A DNA stretch of 64,000 nucleotides from an uncultured Eubacteriales bacterium (GCA_934502885.1 CAKSUT010000012.1:1-64000); one strand, 5' to 3'; positions 34,592 through 44,221 are shown, counted from the first letter of the stretch. The notes: a model not told the origin generated them from the letters alone. Numbers and translations are program-made.

Positions 34592-35674
34592 ATGGGAGAT
34601 AAGATACTTGTCGGAATGTCCGGCGGTGTTGACAGCTCCGTTGCGGTAAATGTGCTTCGGTCGAGAGGCTTTTCGCCGATAGGTATGTACCTCGATATGA
34701 AACACGGAAATGATGAAGCTCCGGTGAGAATCGCCTCCGAAAGCGACGCAAACAGCAACGAAGATCTGCTCTCAGCTCTCCAATGCGCCGAAAAGAACAG
34801 TGTTGAGCTTTACAAAATGGGCTGCGAAGAAATTTTCCGAAAGTGCGTTATAAAGTATTTTACGGAAGAATATCTCGCCGGAAGAACCCCAAATCCCTGT
34901 ACCGTCTGCAACAGAACGGTAAAGTTCGAGAGACTCCTTGCTGCGGCGGATATGCTCGGGTGCAAAAAGGTCGCAACAGGTCACTATGCACGGATAGCCG
35001 CAGACGAAGTGACCGGTCGGTTCTATGTCAAAAAAGGACTCGACCCGAGAAAAGATCAGAGCTATATGCTTTGGAAGCTCTCTCAGGCACAGTTGTCAAG
35101 ACTTATTTTCCCCCTCGGAGATCACGTAAAGACCGATGTGTTCAAAACTGCGGAGAAAGAGGGATACATTGCGGCTGACAGAGATGAAAGTCTTGACATA
35201 TGCTTTTTGCCGGACGGCGTAAGCTATCCCGAATTTATAGAAGAGCGTTTCGGAAAATGCCCGGAGGGTGACTTCATCTCTCCCGACGGAGAGGTTTGCG
35301 GTCGTCACAAGGGGATTATACACTATACCGTCGGTCAGAGAAAAGGACTTGGCGTCGCACTCGGAGAGCCTGTGTTTATACTTCGCATTGACAAAGAGAC
35401 AAACAGAATCTACCTCGGAAAAAAATCCGATGAAGGTACGGACACCTTCAATGCGGACGGCATAAACTTTATGAAGCTGTCCTCTTCCGAGAGTTTTGCG
35501 GGCGAATTTGACGTAAAAATCCGCTATGCGGCGTCCCCGGTCAAAGCGCACGTTTCGTTTGAAAACGGCATTCTCACTGTGACGACAGCCGAAAAAGTGC
35601 GTGCCGTGACGCCCGGTCAGTCGTTGGTTGCCTATGACGGCGATGACGTTATGTTCGGTGCGGTAATAAGGTAA
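34592..35674 (+). CDS. mnmA: tRNA-specific 2-thiouridylase
   Basis: A 360-aa PP-loop enzyme making s2U34 in tRNA Lys, Glu and Gln. The PP-loop GMSGGVDSSVA is at the N-terminus; the two catalytic cysteines are in NPCTVCN (~102-108) and SLDICFLPDG (~205). The C-terminal beta-barrel (GQRKGLGVALGEPVFILRID) is complete. Directly downstream of iscU, forming a sulfur-relay operon with iscS. Confidence 0.96.
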   Translation: MGDKILVGMSGGVDSSVAVNVLRSRGFSPIGMYLDMKHGNDEAPVRIASESDANSNEDLLSALQCAEKNSVELYKMGCEEIFRKCVIKYFTEEYLAGRTPNPCTVCNRTVKFERLLAAADMLGCKKVATGHYARIAADEVTGRFYVKKGLDPRKDQSYMLWKLSQAQLSRLIFPLGDHVKTDVFKTAEKEGYIAADRDESLDICFLPDGVSYPEFIEERFGKCPEGDFISPDGEVCGRHKGIIHYTVGQRKGLGVALGEPVFILRIDKETNRIYLGKKSDEGTDTFNADGINFMKLSSSESFAGEFDVKIRYAASPVKAHVSFENGILTVTTAEKVRAVTPGQSLVAYDGDDVMFGAVIR

Positions 35675-35701
35675 GGCTATCAATCGAAAGGAGTTTTTGT
35701 T

Positions 35702-36055
35702 ATGGCATTCTTTGACGATCTTCAGAGGTCCGTGCAGAAATATGCAAAAATTATCGGCGAAAAGGCAGAGAATATCGCGGACGTATCGACAAACAAAATC
35801 AACCTTTACTCTCAGAAGGACAAGATTTCAAAGCTTTACAAAAAGCTCGGTCAATACGTGTATGAAAACAGAAATACTCTCGGCGAAAACGAGATTGGCT
35901 CGATTATACGCGAAATCGACGAAGAGTATGCCGTTCTTCGAACTCTTGAAAACGATTCCGCTAAAAACGAGAAGCCGAAGTATAAAAAATGTGCGTGCGG
36001 ATACGATGTCCGCAGTACCTTCAGCTACTGCCCCAAATGCGGACGAAAACTCTGA
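35702..36055 (+). CDS. Zinc-ribbon protein, unknown
   Basis: A 117-aa protein: helical/coiled N-terminal ~75 residues, then a zinc ribbon with CxC and CPKC (CACGYD..YCPKCGRKL) at the C-terminus. The ATG follows GAAAGGAGTTTTTGTT. I do not know its function; such helical-ribbon proteins are common in Clostridia. It is probably the last gene of the iscS transcript, before the hairpin at 36076. Confidence 0.75.
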   Translation: MAFFDDLQRSVQKYAKIIGEKAENIADVSTNKINLYSQKDKISKLYKKLGQYVYENRNTLGENEIGSIIREIDEEYAVLRTLENDSAKNEKPKYKKCACGYDVRSTFSYCPKCGRKL

Positions 36056-36075
36056 TTAAGTAAAAATGTTCACCG

Positions 36076-36110
36076 ATACGGCATAAGCACCTTGCCTATG
36101 CCGTATTTGA
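36076..36110 (+). terminator. Probable terminator after the zinc-ribbon gene
   Basis: A perfect 10-bp stem ATACGGCATA/TATGCCGTAT (36076-36085, 36097-36106) is followed by only a short TTGAG, so termination may be partial. Confidence 0.5.
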
Positions 36111-36145
36111 GTGTGTCCCCCTAAATAATAGAATGAGGTGTTATT

Positions 36146-38077
36146 TTGATTATTCTCAACTGCTCGGCGCTCACCGTCGCTTTCGGAACGGATGTGATAC
36201 TCGATAAGGTTTCTTTTTCGGTCAACGACGGCGACAAACTCGGCGTTGTGGGAGTAAACGGCGCGGGAAAGTCAATGCTTTTAAAGTCTCTGTGCGGCAT
36301 TGTGACTCCGGAGTCCGGAAACGTATATCTTGCCAAAGACACACGTATCGCATATCTTGCGCAGAATGCCGGATTTGAGTCGGAACAGTCGATATACGAC
36401 GAAATGCTCGACGCCTTCCCTGCTCTTGTCGAGGAGGAGAAGAGGCTTTCGGAGCTTGAGGTCGAAATGCAGAAAGATCTTCCGAGCGACAGTCATATGC
36501 GCATTGTGAGTGAGTATACGTCTCTCGAGGAGAAGTTCCGCAAAAACGGCGGTTACGATTACAAGAGCCGCATACGCAGTATGCTGTGCGCACTTGGCTT
36601 TGACGATAAACGTCAAAAGGACTGCGTCAATACGTTTTCCGGCGGTCAGAAGACGAGAATCGCGCTTGCAAAAGTGCTTCTCGGTGCGCCGGATATCCTT
36701 ATGCTCGATGAACCGACCAACCACCTTGACATAGAGAGCGTTGAGTGGCTCGAAGATTATCTCAAGGGTTACGGCAAGACTCTTATTGTTATATCCCACG
36801 ACCGATACTTTCTTGACAAAATCACCTCAAAAACGCTTGAAGTCGAAAACAAAGAGGTAAAGCTCTACCCCGTTTCGTATTCCGGCTACGTAAAGCGCAA
36901 GGAAGAGGACAGAAAGAACGATGAAAAGCACTATATGCTTCAGAAGAAGGAGATTGAGCGTCTCGAGGCGTTTATCGAAAATCAGCGCCGCTGGAACCGA
37001 GAACGCAACATCATAGCCGCCGAGAGCCGCATGAAGGCTATCGACAGAATGGAAAAGGTCGAAAAGCCGAAAAATCTTCCGGACAGAGTTTCGTTCAACT
37101 TTACGTCGGGAAAATATGTGCTTTTGTCCGACAGACTGCTTGAAGTAAAAGGTCTTGCGAAGTCGTTCCCTCCGAAAAAACTGTTCAATGACGTAAGCTT
37201 TGTTGTGCGTGCCGGAGACAGACTGTTTATAAGCGGTGCGAACGGCGTCGGAAAGTCCACTCTACTGAAGATACTCAGCGGCAAAATGAAAGCGGACAAC
37301 GGTGTATTTGAGTATGTAAAAGGAGTCAGAATCGGCTATTATGATCAGGAAAACCAAGGTCTGTCGCCGGAAAACACCGTTCTCGATGAGCTTTGGAACG
37401 CATATCCGGACAAAAAGCAGTCGGAAATACGCGGAGTTCTTGCGCGCTTTCTTTTCAAAGCCGACGATGTTTTCAAACAGGTTTCCGTACTCTCCGGCGG
37501 CGAAAAGGCACGCCTCACCTTCGCAAAGCTCATGCTCGACGAGCTGAATCTTCTCATTCTTGACGAGCCGACAAACCACCTCGATGCCTCAAGCAGAGAG
37601 GTTCTCGAGGATGCTCTTATAAACTACGACGGCACGCTTATTGCGGTTTCTCACGACAGATACTTCATCAAGAAGCTTGCAACGCGAATTTTTGACATTT
37701 CTCCGGACGGCTGTACCGACTACAACGGCGGTTATGAAGCGTTCAGCGAATACAAAAGGAACCGTACCGCAGGAGAACGTTTGTCAGTGGAAACAGACAC
37801 ATCCGACGCTTTCGACAAGGGCGGAAAAGCGGATTATCTGAAGAGCAAAGAAGAGAAGAGCCGAAAGCGCAAGCTTGAAAACAGAATAGCAAAGCTTGAA
37901 GAGCAGATTTCCGAGATTGAGGTGCGTATGCGGAACATAGACGCAGAACTTGAAAAGTACGCTTCGGATTATCAGAAGACATCGGAGCTTTTCGGCGAGT
38001 CCGAAGAGCTTTCCGCAAAACTTGCCGAACTTTACGACGAATGGGACAAAGCTTCGGTGGAAAACGCGCAAACGTAA
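36146..38077 (+). CDS. ABC-F family ATP-binding protein
   Basis: 643 aa with two ABC domains and no membrane segments. Walker A motifs are GVNGAGKSM (Thr replaced by Met in the first) and GANGVGKST; signatures are FSGGQKTR and LSGGEKAR; Walker B is LMLDEPTNHLD and LILDEPTNHLD. A linker (~230-310) lies between them, and the C-terminal ~80 residues are Lys/Glu-rich coiled coil, as in Uup/YdiF-type ribosome-associated ABC-F proteins. Start TTG 36146 with GAGGTG upstream. A resistance role cannot be claimed. Confidence 0.9.
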   Translation: MIILNCSALTVAFGTDVILDKVSFSVNDGDKLGVVGVNGAGKSMLLKSLCGIVTPESGNVYLAKDTRIAYLAQNAGFESEQSIYDEMLDAFPALVEEEKRLSELEVEMQKDLPSDSHMRIVSEYTSLEEKFRKNGGYDYKSRIRSMLCALGFDDKRQKDCVNTFSGGQKTRIALAKVLLGAPDILMLDEPTNHLDIESVEWLEDYLKGYGKTLIVISHDRYFLDKITSKTLEVENKEVKLYPVSYSGYVKRKEEDRKNDEKHYMLQKKEIERLEAFIENQRRWNRERNIIAAESRMKAIDRMEKVEKPKNLPDRVSFNFTSGKYVLLSDRLLEVKGLAKSFPPKKLFNDVSFVVRAGDRLFISGANGVGKSTLLKILSGKMKADNGVFEYVKGVRIGYYDQENQGLSPENTVLDELWNAYPDKKQSEIRGVLARFLFKADDVFKQVSVLSGGEKARLTFAKLMLDELNLLILDEPTNHLDASSREVLEDALINYDGTLIAVSHDRYFIKKLATRIFDISPDGCTDYNGGYEAFSEYKRNRTAGERLSVETDTSDAFDKGGKADYLKSKEEKSRKRKLENRIAKLEEQISEIEVRMRNIDAELEKYASDYQKTSELFGESEELSAKLAELYDEWDKASVENAQT

Positions 38078-38174
38078 GAATAACAAACCGCAAAGGGTGA
38101 ATTGTCGTGGGTTTGTGCAATCGGTCATGATTTGTAACAAAAATATTAAATGCGCATATTTTTGAAAAAAACTC

Positions 38175-38203
38175 TTGACAAATCACTCCTTTTGTGGTAT
38201 CAT
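38175..38203 (+). promoter_or_regulatory. Promoter of the Gly-Arg-His tRNA operon
   Basis: TTGACA (38175-38180) and TATCAT (38198-38203) with a 17-bp spacer, ~80 bp before the first tRNA. Confidence 0.8.
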
Positions 38204-38285
38204 ATATGAGCGGTTGCGAGAGACGGCAAAATCACAAGATGTTTTCTGTGGTTTGGTGCTTCTTTTTCGGCTTAACTTAATATTT

Positions 38286-38359
<74 letters not shown>

Positions 38360-38365
38360 ATCCAT

Positions 38366-38442
38366 GTGCCTTTAGCTCAGCTGGATAGAGCAACTGCCTT
38401 CTAAGCAGTAGGTCGGGGGTTCGAGTCCCTCAAGGCACGCCA
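38366..38442 (+). tRNA. tRNA-Arg (anticodon TCT)
   Basis: A 77-nt cloverleaf with encoded CCA. Acceptor GTGCCTT pairs with AAGGCAC; anticodon loop CTTCTAA gives TCT. Six bases after tRNA-Gly. Confidence 0.95.
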
Positions 38443-38451
38443 CTTTTTTAT

Positions 38452-38529
38452 GGTGGGATTAGCTCAGCTGGTTAGAGCGCCAGGTTGTGGCCCTGGAGGT
38501 CGTCGGTTCGATCCCGATATCTCACCCCA
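38452..38529 (+). tRNA. tRNA-His (anticodon GTG)
   Basis: A cloverleaf with acceptor GTGGGAT/ATCTCAC, the encoded extra G-1 (38452) opposite C73 that marks tRNA-His, anticodon GTG and encoded CCA. Confidence 0.95.
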
Positions 38530-38534
38530 TTATT

Positions 38535-38562
38535 TCCTGTTGCAGTAGCGGCAGGATTTTTT
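38535..38562 (+). terminator. Terminator of the tRNA operon
   Basis: An 8-bp stem TCCTGTTG/CGGCAGGA (two G.U pairs) is followed by TTTTTT. Confidence 0.8.
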
Positions 38563-38690
38563 ATTGCCGTCCGGTCTTCGCGGAAATGTATATTTTCCCA
38601 TTTTCGGGACAAGCTCTATCGTGGTTCCGTGCATAACGAATGTTTAAGACGTTATTTTTTTAACACAATGTAAAAATAAAACAACAGCTC

Positions 38691-38719
38691 TTGAAAATGG
38701 AAGAAATGTGTGGTATACT
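38691..38719 (+). promoter_or_regulatory. Promoter of pgk
   Basis: TTGAAA (38691-38696) and TATACT (38714-38719) with a 17-bp spacer, 76 bp before pgk. Confidence 0.75.
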
Positions 38720-38795
38720 GTATATGTGAGAGTTTGTGCGATACAACTTTCAAATCCATGTTACAAATAAATATCTATAGAGAGGTGCAGAAAAA

Positions 38796-40097
38796 ATGAT
38801 GCTTAACAAAAAATCGGTTGAGGATATTGAATTCAAGGGCAAGAGAGTTCTTGTAAGATGCGACTTCAACGTCCCCATGAAAGACGGCGTTATCACAAGC
38901 GACAAGAGAATAATCGGTGCACTCCCCACCATCAAGTATCTCCTTGACGGCGGCGCGAAGGTAATTCTTTGCTCTCATATGGGCAAGCCTCACGCGATAT
39001 TCACAGAGGGCTTCGGTCTTGACAAGAAGGAAAAGAAGAAGGTTGAGGAGCTTCCCGAGGCAGAAAGAGAAGCGGCTAAGGCAGAGCTTATCGAAAAGGC
39101 TAAGAAGAACGACCCCGTAAAGTTCACTCTTCGTCCCGTTGCCGACAGACTCAACGAGCTTCTTGACGGCAAGGTAACTTTCGCGACCGATATCATCGGT
39201 CCTGATGCAAAGGCTAAGATTGCCGCTCTCAAGGACGGCGAAGCGGTTCTTCTCGAAAACGTTCGTTTCGACGCAAGAGAAACTAAGAATGATCCCTCCC
39301 TTTCCAAGGAGTTTGCATCTCTTTGCGATATCTATGTAAACGATGCTTTCGGTTCCGCTCACAGAGCACACTGCTCCACAGCAGGCGTTACCGAGTTCGT
39401 TGACACCGCTGTTTGCGGATTCCTCATTCAGAAAGAGATCACCGTTATGGGCGAAGCTCTTGCAAATCCGAAGCGTCCGTTCGTTGCAATTCTCGGCGGC
39501 GCAAAGGTTTCCGACAAGATCGGCGTTATCGAGAACCTTATCGACAAGGTTGATACGCTCATCATCGGCGGCGGTATGGCATACACCTTCATGAAGTCCA
39601 TGGGCAACTCCATCGGTACTTCCATCTGCGAGGACGACAAGCTTGATCTTGCAAGCGAGCTTATGGCTAAGGCAAGAGCAAAGGGCGTATCATTCATAAT
39701 CCCCGTTGACAACGTTATAGGACGCGAATACAACGAGAATACAGCATTCATGAGAATTTACTCCGACGCTATTCCTGACGGTTGGATGGGTCTTGATATC
39801 GGTAAGACAACACAAGAGCTTTTCGCTAAGACAATCGAAGGCGCAGGCACTGTTGTTTGGAACGGTCCTATGGGCGTTTCCGAGTGGGAAAACTTCGCAA
39901 ACGGTACAATCGCAGTTGCTACTGCCGTGGCAAACAGCGGTGCAGTATCGATAATCGGCGGCGGTGACTCTGCGGCCGCAATCGAGAAGCTCGGTTTCGC
40001 CGACAAGATGACTCACATCTCCACCGGCGGCGGCGCATCTCTCGAATTCCTCGAAGGCAAGGAACTCCCCGGCATAGCTTGCCTCAACAACAAATAA
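38796..40097 (+). CDS. pgk: Phosphoglycerate kinase
   Basis: 433 aa. Glycolytic enzyme transferring phosphate from 1,3-bisphosphoglycerate to ADP. VLVRCDFNVPM (~18-28), the basic-patch SHMGKP, GSAHRAHCST and the C-terminal nucleotide motif IIGGGDSAAA are intact. Relative to the usual ~395 aa it has a Lys/Glu-rich insertion of ~35 residues after SHMGKP (~65-102). Two adjacent ATGs are possible starts. tpiA follows. Confidence 0.96.
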   Translation: MMLNKKSVEDIEFKGKRVLVRCDFNVPMKDGVITSDKRIIGALPTIKYLLDGGAKVILCSHMGKPHAIFTEGFGLDKKEKKKVEELPEAEREAAKAELIEKAKKNDPVKFTLRPVADRLNELLDGKVTFATDIIGPDAKAKIAALKDGEAVLLENVRFDARETKNDPSLSKEFASLCDIYVNDAFGSAHRAHCSTAGVTEFVDTAVCGFLIQKEITVMGEALANPKRPFVAILGGAKVSDKIGVIENLIDKVDTLIIGGGMAYTFMKSMGNSIGTSICEDDKLDLASELMAKARAKGVSFIIPVDNVIGREYNENTAFMRIYSDAIPDGWMGLDIGKTTQELFAKTIEGAGTVVWNGPMGVSEWENFANGTIAVATAVANSGAVSIIGGGDSAAAIEKLGFADKMTHISTGGGASLEFLEGKELPGIACLNNK

Positions 40098-40109
40098 TTA
40101 TATAATGCG

Positions 40110-40156
40110 GTACGGGACTCACATGGGTATAAACTCACAATGAGTTCCGTACTTTT
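40110..40156 (+). terminator. Hairpin between pgk and tpiA
   Basis: A 12-bp stem GTACGGGACTCA/TGAGTTCCGTAC (40110-40121, 40141-40152, one G.U) is followed by TTTT only. Likely a partial terminator or mRNA-stabilising hairpin setting the pgk:tpiA ratio. Confidence 0.6.
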
Positions 40157-40206
40157 GCAAGTCAACTCTAAGGACAACGTTTGAAACGTTTGAAAGGAAT
40201 TTGGTT

Positions 40207-40965
40207 ATGAGAAAGTTTGTTATAGCTGGAAACTGGAAAATGAACAAAACCCCCTCCGAGACTGCTGCTTTTATAAAGGAGCTTGCTCCCATGGTTGCAG
40301 GTAAGGACAAGTGCGACATAATCTGCTGCGTACCTTTTGTAGACATTGCTCCCGCTGTTGAGGCGGCAAAGGGTACTAACATAAAGATCGGTGCTCAGAA
40401 CGTACACTTCAAGGAAAGCGGCGCATACACAGGCGAGGTTGCCGCAAATATGCTCACAGAGTGCGGCGTTGAGTATGTAATCGTCGGTCACAGCGAAAGA
40501 AGACAGTACTTCGGCGAGACCGATGAAACAGTAAATCTCCGCACAAAGGCGGCTCTTGCCGGCGGACTTAAGGTTATTCTCTGCATCGGCGAAACTCTCG
40601 CCCAGAGAGAACTCGGAATCACAGAGGAGATTCTCTCCATGCAGACCAAAATAGCTCTCAAGGATATTTCCGCGGACGATATGAAGAAAATCATCATTGC
40701 GTATGAGCCTGTATGGGCAATCGGTACCGGTGTTACCGCGACTACCGCTCAGGCTGACGAAGCTTGCGGCGTCGTAAGAAAGACAATTGAGGGCATTTAC
40801 GGCAAGGCGGTTGCAGACGAGACAATCGTTCAGTACGGCGGTTCCATGAACGCAAAGAACTGCGCAGAGCTTCTCAAGTGCGAGAATGTTGACGGTGGTC
40901 TTATCGGCGGTGCTTCTCTCAAGACTGCGGACTTTACGATTATCGTAGACGCCGCACAGGCATAA
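40207..40965 (+). CDS. tpiA: Triosephosphate isomerase
   Basis: 252 aa. Interconverts dihydroxyacetone phosphate and glyceraldehyde-3-phosphate. AGNWKMNKT, catalytic His in VIVGHSERR (~98), catalytic Glu in AYEPVWAIGTG (~170) and the phosphate loop GGSMN..GGASL are present. ATG 40207 is nine bases from AAAGGA; a TTG two codons earlier is less likely. Confidence 0.97.
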   Translation: MRKFVIAGNWKMNKTPSETAAFIKELAPMVAGKDKCDIICCVPFVDIAPAVEAAKGTNIKIGAQNVHFKESGAYTGEVAANMLTECGVEYVIVGHSERRQYFGETDETVNLRTKAALAGGLKVILCIGETLAQRELGITEEILSMQTKIALKDISADDMKKIIIAYEPVWAIGTGVTATTAQADEACGVVRKTIEGIYGKAVADETIVQYGGSMNAKNCAELLKCENVDGGLIGGASLKTADFTIIVDAAQA

Positions 40966-40990
40966 ATTCAGGTCAAAGTAAACTAACGAA

Positions 40991-41031
40991 AGCGGTGACT
41001 CCCGGATAATTCCGGCGTCGCCGCTTTTTTT
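40991..41031 (+). terminator. Terminator of pgk-tpiA
   Basis: A long stem from AGCGG to CCGCT with an inner CCGG/CCGG step, followed by seven T. Confidence 0.9.
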
Positions 41032-41140
41032 GTAATACCGCGTTGCGTTTTTATCGTGCTTTTATCACAAAAGAGCTTGCGGTGCATAGAATATAGTAAT
41101 CGAATTGACTACATTATTTTCTCCGAAAGGAAATGGTGCT

Positions 41141-42145
41141 ATGCACGCAGAAAGATACGTTGAGACGCGAAAGTCGTGTTTCGATAACAGCAAGGACGCC
41201 GAATACCGTGTGTGTATCCACGGAAACAGTATACGCGCGGAAGCAAAATGTATAGAGATGCTTCTCGATTCTCCGAGGCTTACAGAATATCCGCGCCGCG
41301 TGTTTACGGACTTTCGCGGCGGCGATACGATTACATACGCTGTCATAGGCGAGGTGAAAAAGGTCGCGATTTATACGTCAAAGCCGCGCTACGCCGCAAG
41401 AGCCTTGTCGCATATATCAATGCAAACAGTCGAAAGAAAACCCTTCATATCGGAAAATGCGGTGCTTAGTCTGCGCAAGCTCACCGCTCTTGAAAGTAAG
41501 TGCCTTGACTGTTTCAGAATAGCTGACAGTGCCGCTCTTTCGTGCGAACGGCTCCTTAAGCGTGCGTTCCTTTATGATAAATGCGATAAAGCGGTAAAGC
41601 GGCTTATTTGCACACGCACTTTCGGCGACGAGAGTAGCACTTTGTATTCCGGGTACACCGGCAAAGCCGACACCTGCCACTCTTATCCAGAGGATTGGCT
41701 TCCCTGCTTCGTAAAAGACAAATACGGCATTCAAAATCTATTTTTCGACGTTCTGTTCGGCTCACTTCCGCCTTGCAGGAAAACGGTTTACCTGACATCA
41801 CCGCGCGAGAACAAAATAACGGCGGTGCATATTCACGACGGCAAGCTTGCTTTTATCCCGTACAACGACGAAACCGCCCTTTCCTATGAAAAGAGCGGCA
41901 GAAAATACAAAGTTTTCAACCTCACACGCTTTATCGACGCTGAAATTCTCAAAGAGAACAAAGCGGAATTGAAATTCTTGCGCAAATGCGAAAGTGAGCT
42001 TGAGAGCAAGGGGATCGAAGTTATGCGCGAATGCGCTGATTCATTTGCCGATTATGAATCGACGCTTAGTGAATTTGACGCGGTGGACGCTCACAGAATA
42101 GCCGACAGTCTTGCCGAGAGTATTCGTGAGGTTCTGTCACAGTGA
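41141..42145 (+). CDS. Hypothetical protein
   Basis: About 334 aa from ATG 41141 behind AAAGGA (an upstream TTG at 41105 is unlikely). No signal peptide or membrane segments; Cys- and Arg-rich in the first half (for example SKCLDCFRIAD), with a helical acidic C-terminus. No catalytic motif or family is recognised. It ends over the 3' end of the convergent acyltransferase-like gene (9 bp overlap). Confidence 0.65.
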   Translation: MHAERYVETRKSCFDNSKDAEYRVCIHGNSIRAEAKCIEMLLDSPRLTEYPRRVFTDFRGGDTITYAVIGEVKKVAIYTSKPRYAARALSHISMQTVERKPFISENAVLSLRKLTALESKCLDCFRIADSAALSCERLLKRAFLYDKCDKAVKRLICTRTFGDESSTLYSGYTGKADTCHSYPEDWLPCFVKDKYGIQNLFFDVLFGSLPPCRKTVYLTSPRENKITAVHIHDGKLAFIPYNDETALSYEKSGRKYKVFNLTRFIDAEILKENKAELKFLRKCESELESKGIEVMRECADSFADYESTLSEFDAVDAHRIADSLAESIREVLSQ

Positions 42146-42910
42146 CTGCACAAATGCAAACCAAAGTGAGAGCAGACCAAAAATGACGGGTTGATGAATC
42201 ATATAGAGAATGAGCGTATGTCTGCCTATAACAGCCGCAAATCCGCTGTCGTGCTCCAAAAAATCTGTAATCCTGCGGCTTTTAAGTATCGGAACGGAGA
42301 GAAAATATCCGAAGAGGAAAAGAAACAGCCACGGAAACAGCGGAAAATAGTCAGACGATGTAAAGCTGCTGTACGGGAAACCGAAGCCTGCAAGAAGCTT
42401 TGTTTCGTAAAGCGCGGACGGAAGCACGGCTTTATAAGCACCGACACCGATATATCCCATATCGATATTACGGGTTACTGCAAAGAGAATAAATGAAGCC
42501 GCCATGCCTATATAAGGGTGTACAAGGCGCAAGACTTTGTCAAGAGCGAGCGATACAAGCATCGCCGCCCCCATGAAGGTGAGAACTCCGTACTTTATCG
42601 TTTCCGAAGGATAGAATATCACAGTTGCAAGAGAAACCGCCGCACCGCACAGGAACACGGTAATGCCGCGCTTAGGATTCTTGCTTCCGAGCTGTGTTGA
42701 AAAGCCGGACAACACGATGAAAGTCATGGCTATTGCCTGTTGCCAAATGTGTCCCTGCATTCCCTTGTACAGAGGGTGACTGCCGCCGCGGTCAAATATC
42801 CAGACAATATCGTACATTGCATGATAAAGGACCATGCTTATGAAATTTATTCCGCGAACGGCATCCACAACGCCGAGTCTCTTTTTGCCGCGTGAAGATA
42901 CTGCTTCCAT
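42137..42910 (-). CDS. Heparan-alpha-glucosaminide N-acetyltransferase-like membrane protein (DUF1624)
   Basis: 257 aa with seven or so helices. VDAVRGINFISMVLYHAMYD at the N-terminus holds the conserved Arg-Gly and His of the DUF1624/acyltransferase family, and HTLILYMIHQPV ends it with the second conserved His. Relatives move acetyl groups to sugars across the membrane; the bacterial substrate is unknown. GGAGGAGAGC precedes the ATG. Confidence 0.82.
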   Translation of the reverse strand: MEAVSSRGKKRLGVVDAVRGINFISMVLYHAMYDIVWIFDRGGSHPLYKGMQGHIWQQAIAMTFIVLSGFSTQLGSKNPKRGITVFLCGAAVSLATVIFYPSETIKYGVLTFMGAAMLVSLALDKVLRLVHPYIGMAASFILFAVTRNIDMGYIGVGAYKAVLPSALYETKLLAGFGFPYSSFTSSDYFPLFPWLFLFLFGYFLSVPILKSRRITDFLEHDSGFAAVIGRHTLILYMIHQPVIFGLLSLWFAFVQSL

Positions 42911-42994
42911 GCTCTCCTCCGAATATGCGTTTATATCACAGATGAAGTCCGAAACCTTTGCGTCCCGGACTTCGTCTTTTGCTTAATTCTAATT

Positions 42995-44221
42995 TCAGTC
43001 GGCAAGTCTGAACTTATGGAAAGTCTTCTTGCCCTTCTTAATGATAAACTCTCCTGCGAAATCGTCCTTTGTGTAGGTCTTTGCGAAATCAGTAACCTTC
43101 TCCTCGCCGACCGTCACACCGCCGTCCTTGATAAGACGTCTTGCATCGCCGTTTGAAGAGCAGAGACCGCTCTCAACAAGAAGGTTAATTATGGAAATTG
43201 CGCCGTTCTCGAACTTATCGTCGGTGAGTACAGTTTCGGGCATATTTGCATTGTTGCCTGCACCGCCGAAGAGAGCCTTTGCGGAAGCGAGAGAAGCGTC
43301 TGCCGCCTCCTTGCCGTGTACGAGATTTGTAAGCTCGTATGCAAGCTTTTCCTTTGCCTTGTTTATGTCGCTTCCTTCGAGCTTTGCGTACTCGTCAATT
43401 TCTTCAAGGCTCATAAACGTGAGAAGCTTCATGCACTTAATAACGTCGCTGTCGTCAACGTTTCTCCAATACTGGAAGAAATCGTAGGGAGAGGTCTTTT
43501 CGGGGTCAAGCCAAACCGCACCGTTTGCCGTCTTTCCCATCTTCTTGCCTTCGCTGTTGAGAAGAAGAGTTATCGTCATGGCGTATGCATCCTTGCCGAG
43601 CTTCTTTCTTATAAGCTCTGTACCGCCGAGCATATTCGACCACTGGTCGTCGCCGCCGAACTGCATATTACAGCCGTATTCCTTAAAGAGATGGTAGAAG
43701 TCGTAGGACTGCATAATCATGTAGTTAAACTCAAAGAAGGAAAGACCCTTCTCCATTCTCTGCTTGTAGCACTCTGCACGAAGCATATTGTTTACGGAGA
43801 AGTGAGGTCCTACCTCACGAAGAAAATCGATATAATTGAGGTTAAGAAGCCAGTCGGCGTTGTTTACCGCGATAGCCTTTCCCCCGGAAAAATCAATAAA
43901 GCGGCTCATCTGCTTAATGAAACAGTCGCAGTTGTGACGGATTGTCTCGGGACTCATCATTGTGCGCATATCACTGCGTCCGGAGGGGTCGCCGATATAT
44001 CCGGTTCCGCCGCCGAGAAGCACGACGGGAGTGTTTCCTGCCATCTGGAGTCTCTTCATAAGGCAGAGAGCCATGAAGTGACCGACGTGAAGCGAATCCG
44101 CCGTGGGGTCGAATCCGATGTAAAATTTTGCTTTCCCGTTGTTGACAAGATTTCTTATTTCAGCTTCGTCCGTAACCTGAGCGATAAGTCCTCTCGCTGT
44201 AAGTTCTTCGTAAATACCCAT
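42995..44221 (-). CDS. tyrS: Tyrosyl-tRNA synthetase
   Basis: 408 aa. Class I synthetase with HVGH (HIGH motif, ~41-44), FGGDDQWSN, KMGKT (KMSKS motif, ~230) and C-terminal S4 RNA-binding domain. No T-box leader is present because recN ends 29 bp upstream, so it is probably expressed from the nadK-argR-recN transcript. Confidence 0.96.
   Translation of the reverse strand: MGIYEELTARGLIAQVTDEAEIRNLVNNGKAKFYIGFDPTADSLHVGHFMALCLMKRLQMAGNTPVVLLGGGTGYIGDPSGRSDMRTMMSPETIRHNCDCFIKQMSRFIDFSGGKAIAVNNADWLLNLNYIDFLREVGPHFSVNNMLRAECYKQRMEKGLSFFEFNYMIMQSYDFYHLFKEYGCNMQFGGDDQWSNMLGGTELIRKKLGKDAYAMTITLLLNSEGKKMGKTANGAVWLDPEKTSPYDFFQYWRNVDDSDVIKCMKLLTFMSLEEIDEYAKLEGSDINKAKEKLAYELTNLVHGKEAADASLASAKALFGGAGNNANMPETVLTDDKFENGAISIINLLVESGLCSSNGDARRLIKDGGVTVGEEKVTDFAKTYTKDDFAGEFIIKKGKKTFHKFRLAD

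Noticed and set aside
36146..38077. ABC-F protein as an antibiotic resistance determinant
   Set aside because: The coiled-coil tail and housekeeping context fit the Uup/YdiF group; nothing in the sequence indicates a resistance-type interdomain arm.
42915..42980. Hairpin GAAGTCCG/CGGACTTC after tyrS as terminator
   Set aside because: The stem is good but no U-run follows on the minus strand, where tyrS is transcribed.
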